From positions 30,272,968 to 30,336,967 of the forward strand of contig OZ038509.1 of NCBI GenBank assembly GCA_964036315.1: 64,000 nt of DNA. Reading direction: 5' to 3'. The notes beneath the pieces are model-generated. The model saw only the letters and a list, made by a program, of their open reading frames with translations. It was not told the DNA's origin and did not search any database. Below are positions 28,101 to 41,526 of the stretch, one piece after another. Source of the stretch: Acanthosepion esculentum (Eukaryota; Mollusca; Cephalopoda; Sepiida; Sepiidae). The translations under genes were made by a program, and so were the position numbers. Positions within the stretch are counted from its first letter, which is position 1, and the number at the start of each line of letters is the position of its first letter.

Positions 28101-30332
28101 TTTGTTATGTTTAAATTGAAAATGTTAAAATCAAATGGAATTATAGGAGATATTGTTATGTTTCAATTGAAAATGTTACAATCAAATGGAATTATAGCAG
28201 ATTTTGTTATTTTCAATTGAAAATGTTAAAATCAAATGGAATTATAGGAGATATTGTTATGTTTCAATTGAAAATGTTACAATCAAATGGAATTATAGCA
28301 GATTTTGTTCTTTTCAATTGAAAATTTTTAAATCAAATGGAATTATAGCAGATTTTGTTATGTTTCAATTGAAAATGTTAAAATCAATTGGAATTATAGC
28401 AGATTTTGTTATGTTTCAATTGAAAATGTTAAAATGAAATGGAATTATAGCAGATTTTGTTATGTTTCAATTGAAAATGTTACAATCAAATGGAATTATA
28501 GCAGATTTTGTTATTTTCAATTGAAAATGTTAAAATCAAATGGAATTATAGCAGATTTTGTTATGTTTCAATTGAAAATGTTAAAATCAAATGGAATTAT
28601 AGCAGATTTTGTTCTTTTCAATTGAAAATTTTTAAATCAAATGGAATTATAGCAGATTTTGTTATGTTTCAATTGAAAATGTTAAAATCAAATGGAATTA
28701 TAGCAGATTTTGTTATGTTTCAATTGAAAATGATACAATCAAATGGAATTATAGGAGATATTGTTATGTTTCAATTGAAAATGTTACAATCAAATGGAAT
28801 TATAGCAGATTTTGTTATTTTCAATTGAAAATGTTAAAATGAAATGGAATTATAGCAGATTTTGTTCTTTTCAATTGAAAATTTTTAAATCAAATGGAAT
28901 TATAGCAGATTTTGTTATGTTTCAATTGAAAATGTCAAAATCAATTGGAATTATAGCAGATTTTGTTATGTTTCAATTGAAAATGTTAAAATCAAATGGA
29001 ATTATAGCAGATTTTGTTATGTTTCAATTGAAAATGTTAAAATCAAATGGAATTATAGCAGATTTTGTTATGTTTCAATTGAAAATGTTATAATCAAATG
29101 GAATTATAGCAGATTTTGTTATTTTCAATTGAAAATGTTACAATCAAATGGAATTATAGCAGATTTTGTTATGTTTCAATTGAAAATGTTAAAATCAAAT
29201 GGAAATATAGCAGATTTTGTTATGTTTCAATTGAAAAAGTTACAATCAAATGGAATTATAGCATATTTTGTTATTTTCAATTGAAAATTTTTAAATCAAA
29301 TGGAATTATAGCAGATTTTGTTATTTTCAATTGAAAATGTTAAAATCAAATGGAATTATAGCAGATTTTGTTATGTTTCAATTGAAAATGTTAAAATCAA
29401 ATGGAATTATAGGAGATTTTGTTATGTTTCAATTGAAAATGTTAAAATCAAATGGAATTATAGCAGATTTTGTTATGTTTCAATTGAAAATGTTAAAATC
29501 AAATGGAATTATAGGAGATTTTGTTATGTTTCAATTGAAAATGTTAAAATCAAATGGAATTATAGCAGATTTTGTTATGTTTCAATTGAAAATGTTAAAA
29601 TCAAATGGAATTATAGCAGATTTTGTTATGTTTCAATTGAAAATGTTAAAATCAAATGGAATTATAGCAGATTTTGTTATGTTTCAATTGAAAATGTTAC
29701 AATCAAATGGAATTATAGCAGATTTTGTTATTTTCAATTGAAAATGTTAAAATCAAATGGAATTATAGCAGATTTTGTTATGTTTCAATTGAAAATGTTA
29801 AAATCAAATGTAATTATAGCAGATTTTGTTATGTTTCAATTGAAAATGTTAAAATCAAATGGAATTATAGCAGATTTTGTTATGTTTCAATTGAAAATGT
29901 TAAAATCAAATGTAATTATAGCAGATTTTGTTATATTTCAATTGAACATGTTAAAATCAAATGGAATTATAGCAGATTTTATTATTTTCAATTGAAAATG
30001 TTAAAATCAAATGGAATTATAGCAGATTTTGTTATGTTTCAATTGAAAATGTTACAATCAAATGGAATTATAGGAGATTTTGTTATGTTTCAATTGAAAA
30101 TGTTACAATCAAATGGAATTATAGCAGATTTTGTTATTTTCAATTGAAAATGTTACAATCAAATGGAATTATAGCAGATTTTGTTATTTTCAATTGAAAA
30201 TTTTTTAATCAAATGGAATTATAGCAGATTTTGTTATGTTTCAATTGAAAATGTTAAAATCAAATGTAATTATAGCAGATTTTGTTATGTTTCAATTGAA
30301 AATGTTAAAATCAAATGGAATTATAGCAGATT

Positions 30333-31751
30333 TTGTTATTTTCAATTGAAAATGTTCAAATCAAATGGAATTATAGCAGATTTTATTATTTTCAATTGAA
30401 AATGTTAAAATCAAATGGAATTATAGCAGATTTTGTTATGTTTCAATTGAAAATGTTAAAATCAAATGGAATTATAGCAGATTTTGTTATGTTTCAATTG
30501 AAAATGTTAAAATCAAATGGAATTATAGCAGATTTTGTTATGTTTCAATTGAAAATGTTACAATCAAATGGAATTATAGCAGATTTTGTTATTTTCAATT
30601 GAAAATGTTAAAATCAAATGGAATTATAGCAGATTTTGTTATGTTTCAATTGAAAATGTTAAAATCAAATGTAATTATAGCAGATTTTGTTATGTTTCAA
30701 TTGAAAATGTTAAAATCAAATGGAATTATAGCAGATTTTGTTATGTTTCAATTGAAAATGTTAAAATCAAATGTAATTATAGCAGATTTTGTTATATTTC
30801 AATTGAACATGTTAAAATCAAATGGAATTATAGCAGATTTTATTATTTTCAATTGAAAATGTTAAAATCAAATGGAATTATAGCAGATTTTGTTATGTTT
30901 CAATTAAAAATGTTAAAATCAAATGGAATTATAGCAGATTTTGTTATGTTTCAATTGAAAATGTTAAAATCAAATGGAATTATAGCAGATTTTGTTATGT
31001 TTCAATTGAAAATGTTACAATCAAATGGAATTATAGCAGATTTTGTTATTTTCAATTGAAAATGTTAAAATCAAATGGAATTATAGCAGATTTTGTTATG
31101 TTTCAATTGAAAATGTTAAAATCAAATGGAATTATAGCAGATTTTGTTATGTTTCAATTGAAAATGTTAAAATCAAATGGAATTATCGCACATTTTGTTA
31201 TTTTTCAATTGAAAATGTTAAAATCAAATGGAATTATAGCAGATTTTGTTATGTTTCAATTGAAAATGTTACAATCAAATGGAATTATAGGAGATTTTCT
31301 TATGTTTCAATAGAAAATGTTAAAATCAAATGGAATTATAGCAGATTTTGTTATGTTTCAATTGAAAATGTTACAATCAAATGGAATTATAGCAGATTTT
31401 GTTATGATTCAATTGAAAATGTTACAATCAAATGGAATTATAGCAGATTTTGTTATTTTCAACTGAAAATTTTAAAATCAAATGTAATTATAACAGATTT
31501 TGTTATGTTTCAATTGAAAATGTTACAATCAAATGGAATTATAGCAGATTTTGTTATTTTCAACTGAAAATTTTTAAATCAAATGTAATTATAACAGATT
31601 TTGTTATGTTTCAATTGAAAATGTTACAATCAAATGGAATTATAGCAGATTTTGTTATTTTCAATTGAAAATTTTTAAATCAAATGGAATTATAGCAGAT
31701 TTTGTTATGTTTCAATTGAAAATGTTAAAATCAAATGGAATTATAACAGAT
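30333..31751 (+). repeat. Segment duplicated at 3,651-bp spacing (second copy)
   Basis: This is the partner of 26,682-28,100. After about 31,740 the pair diverges (ATAACAGATTTATTTATG here), and the following sequence instead matches blocks at about 4.05-4.2 kb spacing (28,434/32,488 and 29,116/33,323). Confidence 0.82.
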
Positions 31752-32927
31752 TTATTTATGTTTCAATTGAAAATGTTAAAATCAAATGGAATTATAGGAG
31801 ATTTTGTTATGTTTCAATTGAAAATGTTAAAATCAAATGGAATTATAGCAGATTTTGTTGTTTCAATTGAAAATGTTAAAATCAAATGGAATTATAGCAG
31901 ATTTTATTATGTTTCAATTGAAAATGTTAAAATCAATGGAATTATAGCAGATTTTGTTATGTTTCAATTGAAAATGTTAAAATCAAATGGAATTATAGCA
32001 GATTTTGTTATTTTTCAATTGAAAATGTTACAATCAAATGGAATTATAGCAGATTTTGTTATTTTCAATTGAAAATGTTAAAATCAAATGGAATTATAGC
32101 AGATTTTGTTATTTTCAATTGAAAATTTTTAAATCAAATGGAATTATAGCAGATTTTGATATGTTTCAATTGAAAATGTTAAAATCAAATGGAATTATAG
32201 CAGATTTTGTTATGTTTCAATTGAAAATGTTACAATCAAATGGAATTATAGGAGATATTGTTATGTTTCAATTGAAAATGTTACAATCAAATGGAATTAT
32301 AGCAGATTTTGTTATTTTCAATTGAAAATGTTAAAATCAAATGGAATTATAGCAGATTTTGTTCTTTTCAATAGAAAATTTTTAAATCAAGTGGAATTAT
32401 AGCAGATTTTGTTATGTTTCAATTGAAAATGTTAAAATCAATTGGAATTATAGCAGATTTTGTTATGTTTCAATTGAAAATGTTAAAATGAAATGGAATT
32501 ATAGCAGATTTTGTTATGTTTCAATTGAAAATGTTACAATCAAATGGAATTATAGCAGATTTTGTTATTTTCAATTGAAAATGTTAAAATCAAATGGAAT
32601 TATAGCAGATTTTGTTATGTTTCAATTGAAAATGTTACAATCAAATGGAATTATAGCAGATTTTGTTATGTTTCAATTGAAAATGTTAAAATCAAATGGA
32701 ATTATAGCAGATTTTGTTCTTTTCAATTGAAAATTTTTAAATCAAATGGAATTATAGCAGATTTTGTTATGTTTCAATTGAAAATGTTAAAATCAAATGG
32801 AATTATAGCAGATTTTGTTATGTTTCAATTGAAAATGATACAATCAAATGGAATTATAGCAGATTTTGTTATGTTTCAATTGAAAATGTTGAAATCAAAT
32901 GGTATTATAGCAGATTTTGTTATGTTT

Positions 32928-32981
32928 CAATGTAAAATGTTAAAATCAAATGTAATTATAGCAGATTTTGTTATGTTTCAA
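32928..32981 (+). repeat. Isolated TGT-type unit inside Region II
   Basis: One unit carries CAATGTAAAATG (from 32,928) together with ATGTAATT, the same double variant as the second unit of the Region III tetramer. I saw no other TGT unit before 45.8 kb. The preceding unit carries another private change (AATGGTATT). This may be a founder, or a unit transferred by gene conversion. Confidence 0.85.
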
Positions 32982-33018
32982 TTGAAAATGTTACAATCAA
33001 ATGGAATTATAGCAGATT

Positions 33019-34430
33019 TTGTTATTTTCAATTGAAAATGTTAAAATCAAATGGAATTATAGCAGATTTTGTTCTTTTCAATTGAAAATTTTTAAATCAA
33101 ATGGAATTATAGCAGATTTTGTTATGTTTCAATTGAAAATGTCAAAATCAATTGGAATTATAGCAGATTTTGTTATGTTTCAATTGAAAATGTTAAAATC
33201 AAATGGAATTATAGCAGATTTTGTTATGTTTCAATTGAAAATGTTAAAATCAAATGGAATTATAGCAGATTTTGTTATGTTTCAATTGAAAATGTTATAA
33301 TCAAATGGAATTATAGCAGATTTTGTTATTTTCAATTGAAAATGTTACAATCAAATGGAATTATAGCAGATTTTGTTATGTTTCAATTGAAAATGTTAAA
33401 ATCAAATGGAATTATAGCAGATTTTGTTATGTTTCAATTGAAAAAGTTACAATCAAATGGAATTATAGCAGATTTTGTTATTTTCAATTGAAAATTTTTA
33501 AATCAAATGGAATTATAGCAGATTTTGTTATTTTCAATTGAAAATGTTAAAATCAAATGGAATTATAGCAGATTTTGTTATGTTTCAATTGAAAATGTTA
33601 AAATCAAATGGAATTATAGGAGATTTTGTTATGTTTCAATTGAAAATGTTAAAATCAAATGGAATTATAGGAGATTTTGTTATGTTTCAATTGAAAATGT
33701 TAAAATCAAATGGAATTATAGCAGATTTTGTTATGTTTCAATTGAAAATGTTACAATCAAATGGAATTATAGGAGATTTTGTTATGTTTCAATTGAAAAT
33801 GTTACAATCAAATGGAATTATAGCAGATTTTGTTATTTTCAATTGAAAATGTTACAATCAAATGGAATTATAGCAGATGTTGTTATTTTCAATTGAAAAT
33901 TTTTAAATCAAATGGAATTATAGCAGATTTTGTTATGTTTCAATTGAAAATGTTAAAATCAAATGGAATTATAGCAGATTTTGTTATGTTTCAATTGAAA
34001 ATGTTACAATCAAATGGAATTATAGCATATTTTGTTATTTTCAATTGAAAATGTTAAAATCAAATGGAATTATAGCAGATTTTGTTATGTTTCAAATGAA
34101 AATGTTAAAATCAAATGGAATTATAGCAGATTTTGTTATTTTCAATTGAAAATGTTAAAATCAAATGGAATTATAGCAGATTTTGTTATGTTTCAATTGA
34201 AAATGTTAAAATCAAATGGAATTATAGCAGATTTTGTTATGTTTCAATTGAAAATGTTAAAATCAAATGGAATTATAGCAGATTTTGTTATGTTTCAATT
34301 GAAAATGTTAAAATCAAATGGAATTATAGCAGATTTTGTTATGTTTCAATTGAAAATGTTAAAATCAAATGGAATTATAGCAGATTTTGTTATGTTTCAA
34401 TTGAAAATGTTACAATCAAATGGAATTATA
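33019..34430 (+). repeat. Segment duplicated at 7,096-bp spacing (first copy)
   Basis: This segment matches 40,115-41,526, including AATGTCAAAATCAATTGG, AATGTTATAATC, GAAAAAGTTACAATC, GATGTTGTTATTTTC and TTTCAAATGAAAATG. The spacing becomes 7,097 bp after 34,430 because this copy lost a G (ATTATACAG for ATTATAGCAG). The two copies flank the 3,042-bp tandem duplication. Confidence 0.85.
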
Positions 34431-37351
34431 CAGATTTTGTTATTTTCATTTGAAAATGTTAAAATCAAATGGAATTATAGCAGATTTTGTTCTTTTCAAT
34501 TGAAAATTTTTAAATGAAATGGAATTATAACAGATTTTGTTATGTTTCAATTGAAAATGTTAAAATCAAATGGAATTATAGCAGATTTTGTTATTTTTCA
34601 ATTGAAAATGTTAAAATCAAATGGAATTATAGCAGATTTTGTTATGTTTCAATTGAAAATGTTAAAATCAAATGGAATTATAGGAGATTTTGTTATGTTT
34701 CAATTGAAAATGTTAAAATCAAATGGAATTATAGCAGATTTTGTTATGTTTCAATTGAAAATGTTACAATCAAATGGAATTATAGGAGATTTTGTTATGT
34801 TTCAATTGAAAATGTTACAATCAAATGGAATTATAGCAGATTTTGTTATTTTCAATTGAAAATGTTACAATCAAATGGAATTATAGCAGATTTTGTTATT
34901 TTCAATTGAAAATTTTTTAATCAAATGGAATTATAGCAGATTTTGTTATGTTTCAATTGAAAATGTTAAAATCAAATGGAATTATAGCAGATTTTGTTAT
35001 GTTTCAATTGAAAATGTTACAATCAAATGGAATTCTTGCATATTTTGTTATGTTTCAATTAAAAATGTTAAAATCAAATGGAATTATATCAGATTTTGTT
35101 ATGTTTCAATTGAAAATGTTAAAATCAAATGGAATTATAGCAGATTTTGTTAATTTTCAATTGAAAATGTTACAATCAAATGGAATTATAGCAGATTTTG
35201 TTATTTTCAATTGAAAATGTTAAAATCAAATGGAATTATAGCAGATTTTGTTATGTTTCAATTGAAAATGTTAAAATCAAATGGATTTATAGCAGATTTT
35301 GTTATGTTTCAATTGAAAATGTTAAAATCAAATGGAATTATAGCACATTTTGTTATTTTTCAATTGAAAATGTTAAAATCAAATGGAATTATAGCAGATT
35401 TTGTTATGTTTCAATTGAAAATGTTACAATCAAATGGAATTATAGGAGATTTTCTTATGTTTCAATAGAAAATGTTAAAATCAAATGGAATTATAGCAGA
35501 TTTTGTTATGTTTCAATTGAAAATGTTACAATCAAATGGAATTATAGCAGATTTTGTTATGATTCAATTGAAAATGTTACAATCAAATGGAATTATAGCA
35601 GATTTTGTTATTTTCAACTGAAAATTTTTAAATCAAATGTAATTATAACAGATTTTGTTATGTTTCAATTGAAAATGTTACAATCAAATGGAATTATAGC
35701 AGATTTTGTTATTTCAACTGAAAATTTTTAAATCAAATGTAATTATAGCAGATTTTGTTATGTTTCAATTGAAAATGTTACAATCAAATGGAATTATAGC
35801 AGATTTTGTTATTTTCAATTGAAAATTTTTAAATCAAATGGAATTATAGCAGATTTTGTTATGTTTCAATTGAAAATGTTAAAATCAAATGGAATTATAG
35901 CAGATTTTGTTATGTTTCAATTGAAAATGTTAAAATCAAATGGAATTATAGGAGATTTTGTTATGTTTCAATTGAAAATGTTAAAATCAAATGGAATTAT
36001 AGCAGATATTGTTGTTTCAATTGAAAATGTTAAAATCAAATGGAATTATAGCAGATTTTATTATGTTTCAATTGAAAATGTTAAAATCGATGGAATTATA
36101 GCAGATTTTGTTATGTTTCAATTGAAAATGTTAAAATCAAATGGAATTATAGGAGATATTGTTATGTTTCAATTGAAAATGTTACAATCAAATGGAATTA
36201 TAGCAGATTTTGTTATTTTCAATTGAAAATGTTAAAATCAAATGGAATTATAGCAGATTTTGTTCTTTTCAATTGAAAATTTTTAAATCAAATGGAATTA
36301 TAGCAGATTTTGTTATGTTTCAATTGAAAATGTTAAAATCAATTGGAATTATAGCAGATTTTGTTATGTTTCAATTGAAAATGTTAAAATGAAATGGAAT
36401 TATAGCAGATTTTGTTATGTTTCAATTGAAAATGTTACAATCAAATGGAATTATAGCAGATTTTGTTATTTTCAATTGAAAATGTTAAAATCAAATGGAA
36501 TTATAGCAGATTTTGTTATGTTTCAATTGAAAATGTTAAAATCAAATGGAATTATAGCAGATTTTGTTATGTTTCAATTGAAAATGTTAAAATCAAATGG
36601 AATTATAGCACATTTTGTTATTTTTCAATTGAAAATGTTAAAATCAAATGTAATTATAGCAGATTTTGTTATGTTTCAATTGAAAATGTTACAATCAAAT
36701 GGAATTATAGGAGATTTTGTTATGTTTCAATAGAAAATGTTAAAATCAAATGGAATTATAGCAGATTTTGTTATGTTTCAATTGAAAATGTTACAATCAA
36801 ATGGAATTATAGCAGATTTTGTTATGTTTCAATTGAAAATGTTAAAATCAAATGGAATTATAGCAGATTTTGTTCTTTTCAATTGAAAATTTTTAAATCA
36901 AATGGAATTATAGCAGATTTTGTTATGTTTCAATTGAAAATGTTAAAATCAAATGGAATTATAGCAGATTTTGTTATGTTTCAATCGAAAATGATACAAT
37001 CAAATGGAATTATAGGAGATATTGTTATGTTTCAATTGAAAATGTTACAATCAAATGGAATTATAGCAGATTTTGTTATTTTCAATTGAAAATGTTAAAA
37101 TCAAATGGAATTATAGCAGATTTTGTTCTTTTCAATTGAAAATTTTCAAATCAAATGGAATTATAGCAGATTTTGTTATGTTTCAATTGAAAATGTCAAA
37201 ATCAATTGGAATTATAGCAGATTTTGTTATGTTTCAATTGAAAATGTTAAAATCAAATGGAATTATAGCAGATTTTGTTATGTTTCAATTGAAAATGTTA
37301 AAATCAAATGGAATTATAGCAGATTTTGTTATGTTTCAATTGAAAATGTTA
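34310..37351 (+). repeat. 3,042-bp tandem duplication, copy 1
   Basis: The sequence repeats exactly 3,042 bp downstream. It shares GAATTCTTGCATATTTTG, GTTAATTTTC, GGATTTATAG, AAAATCGATGG and CAATCGAAAATG, among others. I noticed very few differences, for example ATATCAG here (35,087) versus ATAGCAG in copy 2. Exact ends are uncertain because canonical units flank both sides. It contains two 258-bp anchors, 1,265 bp apart. Confidence 0.88.
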
Positions 37352-40300
37352 AAATCAAATGGAATTATAGCAGATTTTGTTATGTTTCAATTGAAAATGT
37401 TAAAATCAAATGGAATTATAGCAGATTTTGTTATGTTTCAATTGAAAATGTTACAATCAAATGGAATTATAGCAGATTTTGTTATTTTCATTTGAAAATG
37501 TTAAAATCAAATGGAATTATAGCAGATTTTGTTCTTTTCAATTGAAAATTTTTAAATGAAATGGAATTATAACAGATTTTGTTATGTTTCAATTGAAAAT
37601 GTTAAAATCAAATGGAATTATAGCAGATTTTGTTATTTTTCAATTGAAAATGTTAAAATCAAATGGAATTATAGCAGATTTTGTTATGTTTCAATTGAAA
37701 ATGTTAAAATCAAATGGAATTATAGGAGATTTTGTTATGTTTCAATTGAAAATGTTAAAATCAAATGGAATTATAGCAGATTTTGTTATGTTTCAATTGA
37801 AAATGTTACAATCAAATGGAATTATAGGAGATTTTGTTATGTTTCAATTGAAAATGTTACAATCAAATGGAATTATAGCAGATTTTGTTATTTTCAATTG
37901 AAAATGTTACAATCAAATGGAATTATAGCAGATTTTGTTATTTTCAATTGAAAATTTTTTAATCAAATGGAATTATAGCAGATTTTGTTATGTTTCAATT
38001 GAAAATGTTAAAATCAAATGGAATTATAGCAGATTTTGTTATGTTTCAATTGAAAATGTTACAATCAAATGGAATTCTTGCATATTTTGTTATGTTTCAA
38101 TTAAAAATGTTAAAATCAAATGGAATTATAGCAGATTTTGTTATGTTTCAATTGAAAATGTTAAAATCAAATGGAATTATAGCAGATTTTGTTAATTTTC
38201 AATTGAAAATGTTACAATCAAATGGAATTATAGCAGATTTTGTTATTTTCAATTGAAAATGTTAAAATCAAATGGAATTATAGCAGATTTTGTTATGTTT
38301 CAATTGAAAATGTTAAAATCAAATGGATTTATAGCAGATTTTGTTATGTTTCAATTGAAAATGTTAAAATCAAATGGAATTATAGCACATTTTGTTATTT
38401 TTCAATTGAAAATGTTAAAATCAAATGGAATTATAGCAGATTTTGTTATGTTTCAATTGAAAATGTTACAATCAAATGGAATTATAGGAGATTTTCTTAT
38501 GTTTCAATAGAAAATGTTAAAATCAAATGGAATTATAGCAGATTTTGTTATGTTTCAATTGAAAATGTTACAATCAAATGGAATTATAGCAGATTTTGTT
38601 ATGATTCAATTGAAAATGTTACAATCAAATGGAATTATAGCAGATTTTGTTATTTTCAACTGAAAATTTTTAAATCAAATGTAATTATAACAGATTTTGT
38701 TATGTTTCAATTGAAAATGTTACAATCAAATGGAATTATAGCAGATTTTGTTATTTCAACTGAAAATTTTTAAATCAAATGTAATTATAGCAGATTTTGT
38801 TATGTTTCAATTGAAAATGTTACAATCAAATGGAATTATAGCAGATTTTGTTATTTTCAATTGAAAATTTTTAAATCAAATGGAATTATAGCAGATTTTG
38901 TTATGTTTCAATTGAAAATGTTAAAATCAAATGGAATTATAGCAGATTTTGTTATGTTTCAATTGAAAATGTTAAAATCAAATGGAATTATAGGAGATTT
39001 TGTTATGTTTCAATTGAAAATGTTAAAATCAAATGGAATTATAGCAGATATTGTTGTTTCAATTGAAAATGTTAAAATCAAATGGAATTATAGCAGATTT
39101 TATTATGTTTCAATTGAAAATGTTAAAATCGATGGAATTATAGCAGATTTTGTTATGTTTCAATTGAAAATGTTAAAATCAAATGGAATTATAGGAGATA
39201 TTGTTATGTTTCAATTGAAAATGTTACAATCAAATGGAATTATAGCAGATTTTGTTATTTTCAATTGAAAATGTTAAAATCAAATGGAATTATAGCAGAT
39301 TTTGTTCTTTTCAATTGAAAATTTTTAAATCAAATGGAATTATAGCAGATTTTGTTATGTTTCAATTGAAAATGTTAAAATCAATTGGAATTATAGCAGA
39401 TTTTGTTATGTTTCAATTGAAAATGTTAAAATGAAATGGAATTATAGCAGATTTTGTTATGTTTCAATTGAAAATGTTACAATCAAATGGAATTATAGCA
39501 GATTTTGTTATTTTCAATTGAAAATGTTAAAATCAAATGGAATTATAGCAGATTTTGTTATGTTTCAATTGAAAATGTTAAAATCAAATGGAATTATAGC
39601 AGATTTTGTTATGTTTCAATTGAAAATGTTAAAATCAAATGGAATTATAGCACATTTTGTTATTTTTCAATTGAAAATGTTAAAATCAAATGTAATTATA
39701 GCAGATTTTGTTATGTTTCAATTGAAAATGTTACAATCAAATGGAATTATAGGAGATTTTGTTATGTTTCAATAGAAAATGTTAAAATCAAATGGAATTA
39801 TAGCAGATTTTGTTATGTTTCAATTGAAAATGTTACAATCAAATGGAATTATAGCAGATTTTGTTATGTTTCAATTGAAAATGTTAAAATCAAATGGAAT
39901 TATAGCAGATTTTGTTCTTTTCAATTGAAAATTTTTAAATCAAATGGAATTATAGCAGATTTTGTTATGTTTCAATTGAAAATGTTAAAATCAAATGGAA
40001 TTATAGCAGATTTTGTTATGTTTCAATCGAAAATGATACAATCAAATGGAATTATAGGAGATATTGTTATGTTTCAATTGAAAATGTTACAATCAAATGG
40101 AATTATAGCAGATTTTGTTATTTTCAATTGAAAATGTTAAAATCAAATGGAATTATAGCAGATTTTGTTCTTTTCAATTGAAAATTTTCAAATCAAATGG
40201 AATTATAGCAGATTTTGTTATGTTTCAATTGAAAATGTCAAAATCAATTGGAATTATAGCAGATTTTGTTATGTTTCAATTGAAAATGTTAAAATCAAAT

Positions 40301-40393
40301 GGAATTATAGCAGATTTTGTTATGTTTCAATTGAAAATGTTAAAATCAAATGGAATTATAGCAGATTTTGTTATGTTTCAATTGAAAATGTTA
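37352..40393 (+). repeat. 3,042-bp tandem duplication, copy 2
   Basis: This is the second copy of the preceding element. The match ends at GTTATAATC (40,391-40,399), where copy 1 has GTTAAAATC. After that the sequence rejoins the 7,096-bp-spaced segment. The order is X, Y, Y, X-prime, as left by unequal exchange within a larger repeat. Confidence 0.88.
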
Positions 40394-41526
40394 TAATCAA
40401 ATGGAATTATAGCAGATTTTGTTATTTTCAATTGAAAATGTTACAATCAAATGGAATTATAGCAGATTTTGTTATGTTTCAATTGAAAATGTTAAAATCA
40501 AATGGAATTATAGCAGATTTTGTTATGTTTCAATTGAAAAAGTTACAATCAAATGGAATTATAGCATATTTTGTTATTTTCAATTGAAAATTTTTAAATC
40601 AAATGGAATTATAGCAGATTTTGTTATTTTCAATTGAAAATGTTAAAATCAAATGGAATTATAGCAGATTTTGTTATGTTTCAATTGAAAATGTTAAAAT
40701 CAAATGGAATTATAGGAGATTTTGTTATGTTTCAATTGAAAATGTTAAAATCAAATGGAATTATAGGAGATTTTGTTATGTTTCAATTGAAAATGTTAAA
40801 ATCAAATGGAATTATAGCAGATTTTGTTATGTTTCAATTGAAAATGTTACAATCAAATGGAATTATAGGAGATTTTGTTATGTTTCAATTGAAAATGTTA
40901 CAATCAAATGGAATTATAGCAGATTTTGTTATTTTCAATTGAAAATGTTACAATCAAATGGAATTATAGCAGATGTTGTTATTTTCAATTGAAAATTTTT
41001 AAATCAAATGGAATTATAGCAGATTTTGTTATGTTTCAATTGAAAATGTTAAAATCAAATGGAATTATAGCAGATTTTGTTATGTTTCAATTGAAAATGT
41101 TACAATCAAATGGAATTATAGCATATTTTGTTATTTTCAATTGAAAATGTTAAAATCAAATGGAATTATAGCAGATTTTGTTATGTTTCAAATGAAAATG
41201 TTAAAATCAAATGGAATTATAGCAGATTTTGTTATTTTCAATTGAAAATGTTAAAATCAAATGGAATTATAGCAGATTTTGTTATGTTTCAATTGAAAAT
41301 GTTAAAATCAAATGGAATTATAGCAGATTTTGTTATGTTTCAATTGAAAATGTTAAAATCAAATGGAATTATAGCAGATTTTGTTATGTTTCAATTGAAA
41401 ATGTTAAAATCAAATGGAATTATAGCAGATTTTGTTATGTTTCAATTGAAAATGTTAAAATCAAATGGAATTATAGCAGATTTTGTTATGTTTCAATTGA
41501 AAATGTTACAATCAAATGGAATTATA
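40115..41526 (+). repeat. Segment duplicated at 7,096-bp spacing (second copy)
   Basis: This is the partner of 33,019-34,430. One difference is TTTTCAAATC here (40,187) versus TTTTTAAATC. It overlaps the end of 3,042-bp copy 2, because the duplicated Y segment and this X segment share their junction. It is followed at 41,611 by a third partial copy of the start of Y (offset 4,055 bp from 37,556). Confidence 0.82.

Noticed and set aside
35025..35055. Possible insertion scar (GGAATTCTTGCATATTTTG)
   Set aside because: The unit length is unchanged and the same variant is present 3,042 bp later, so it is a substituted unit copied by duplication.
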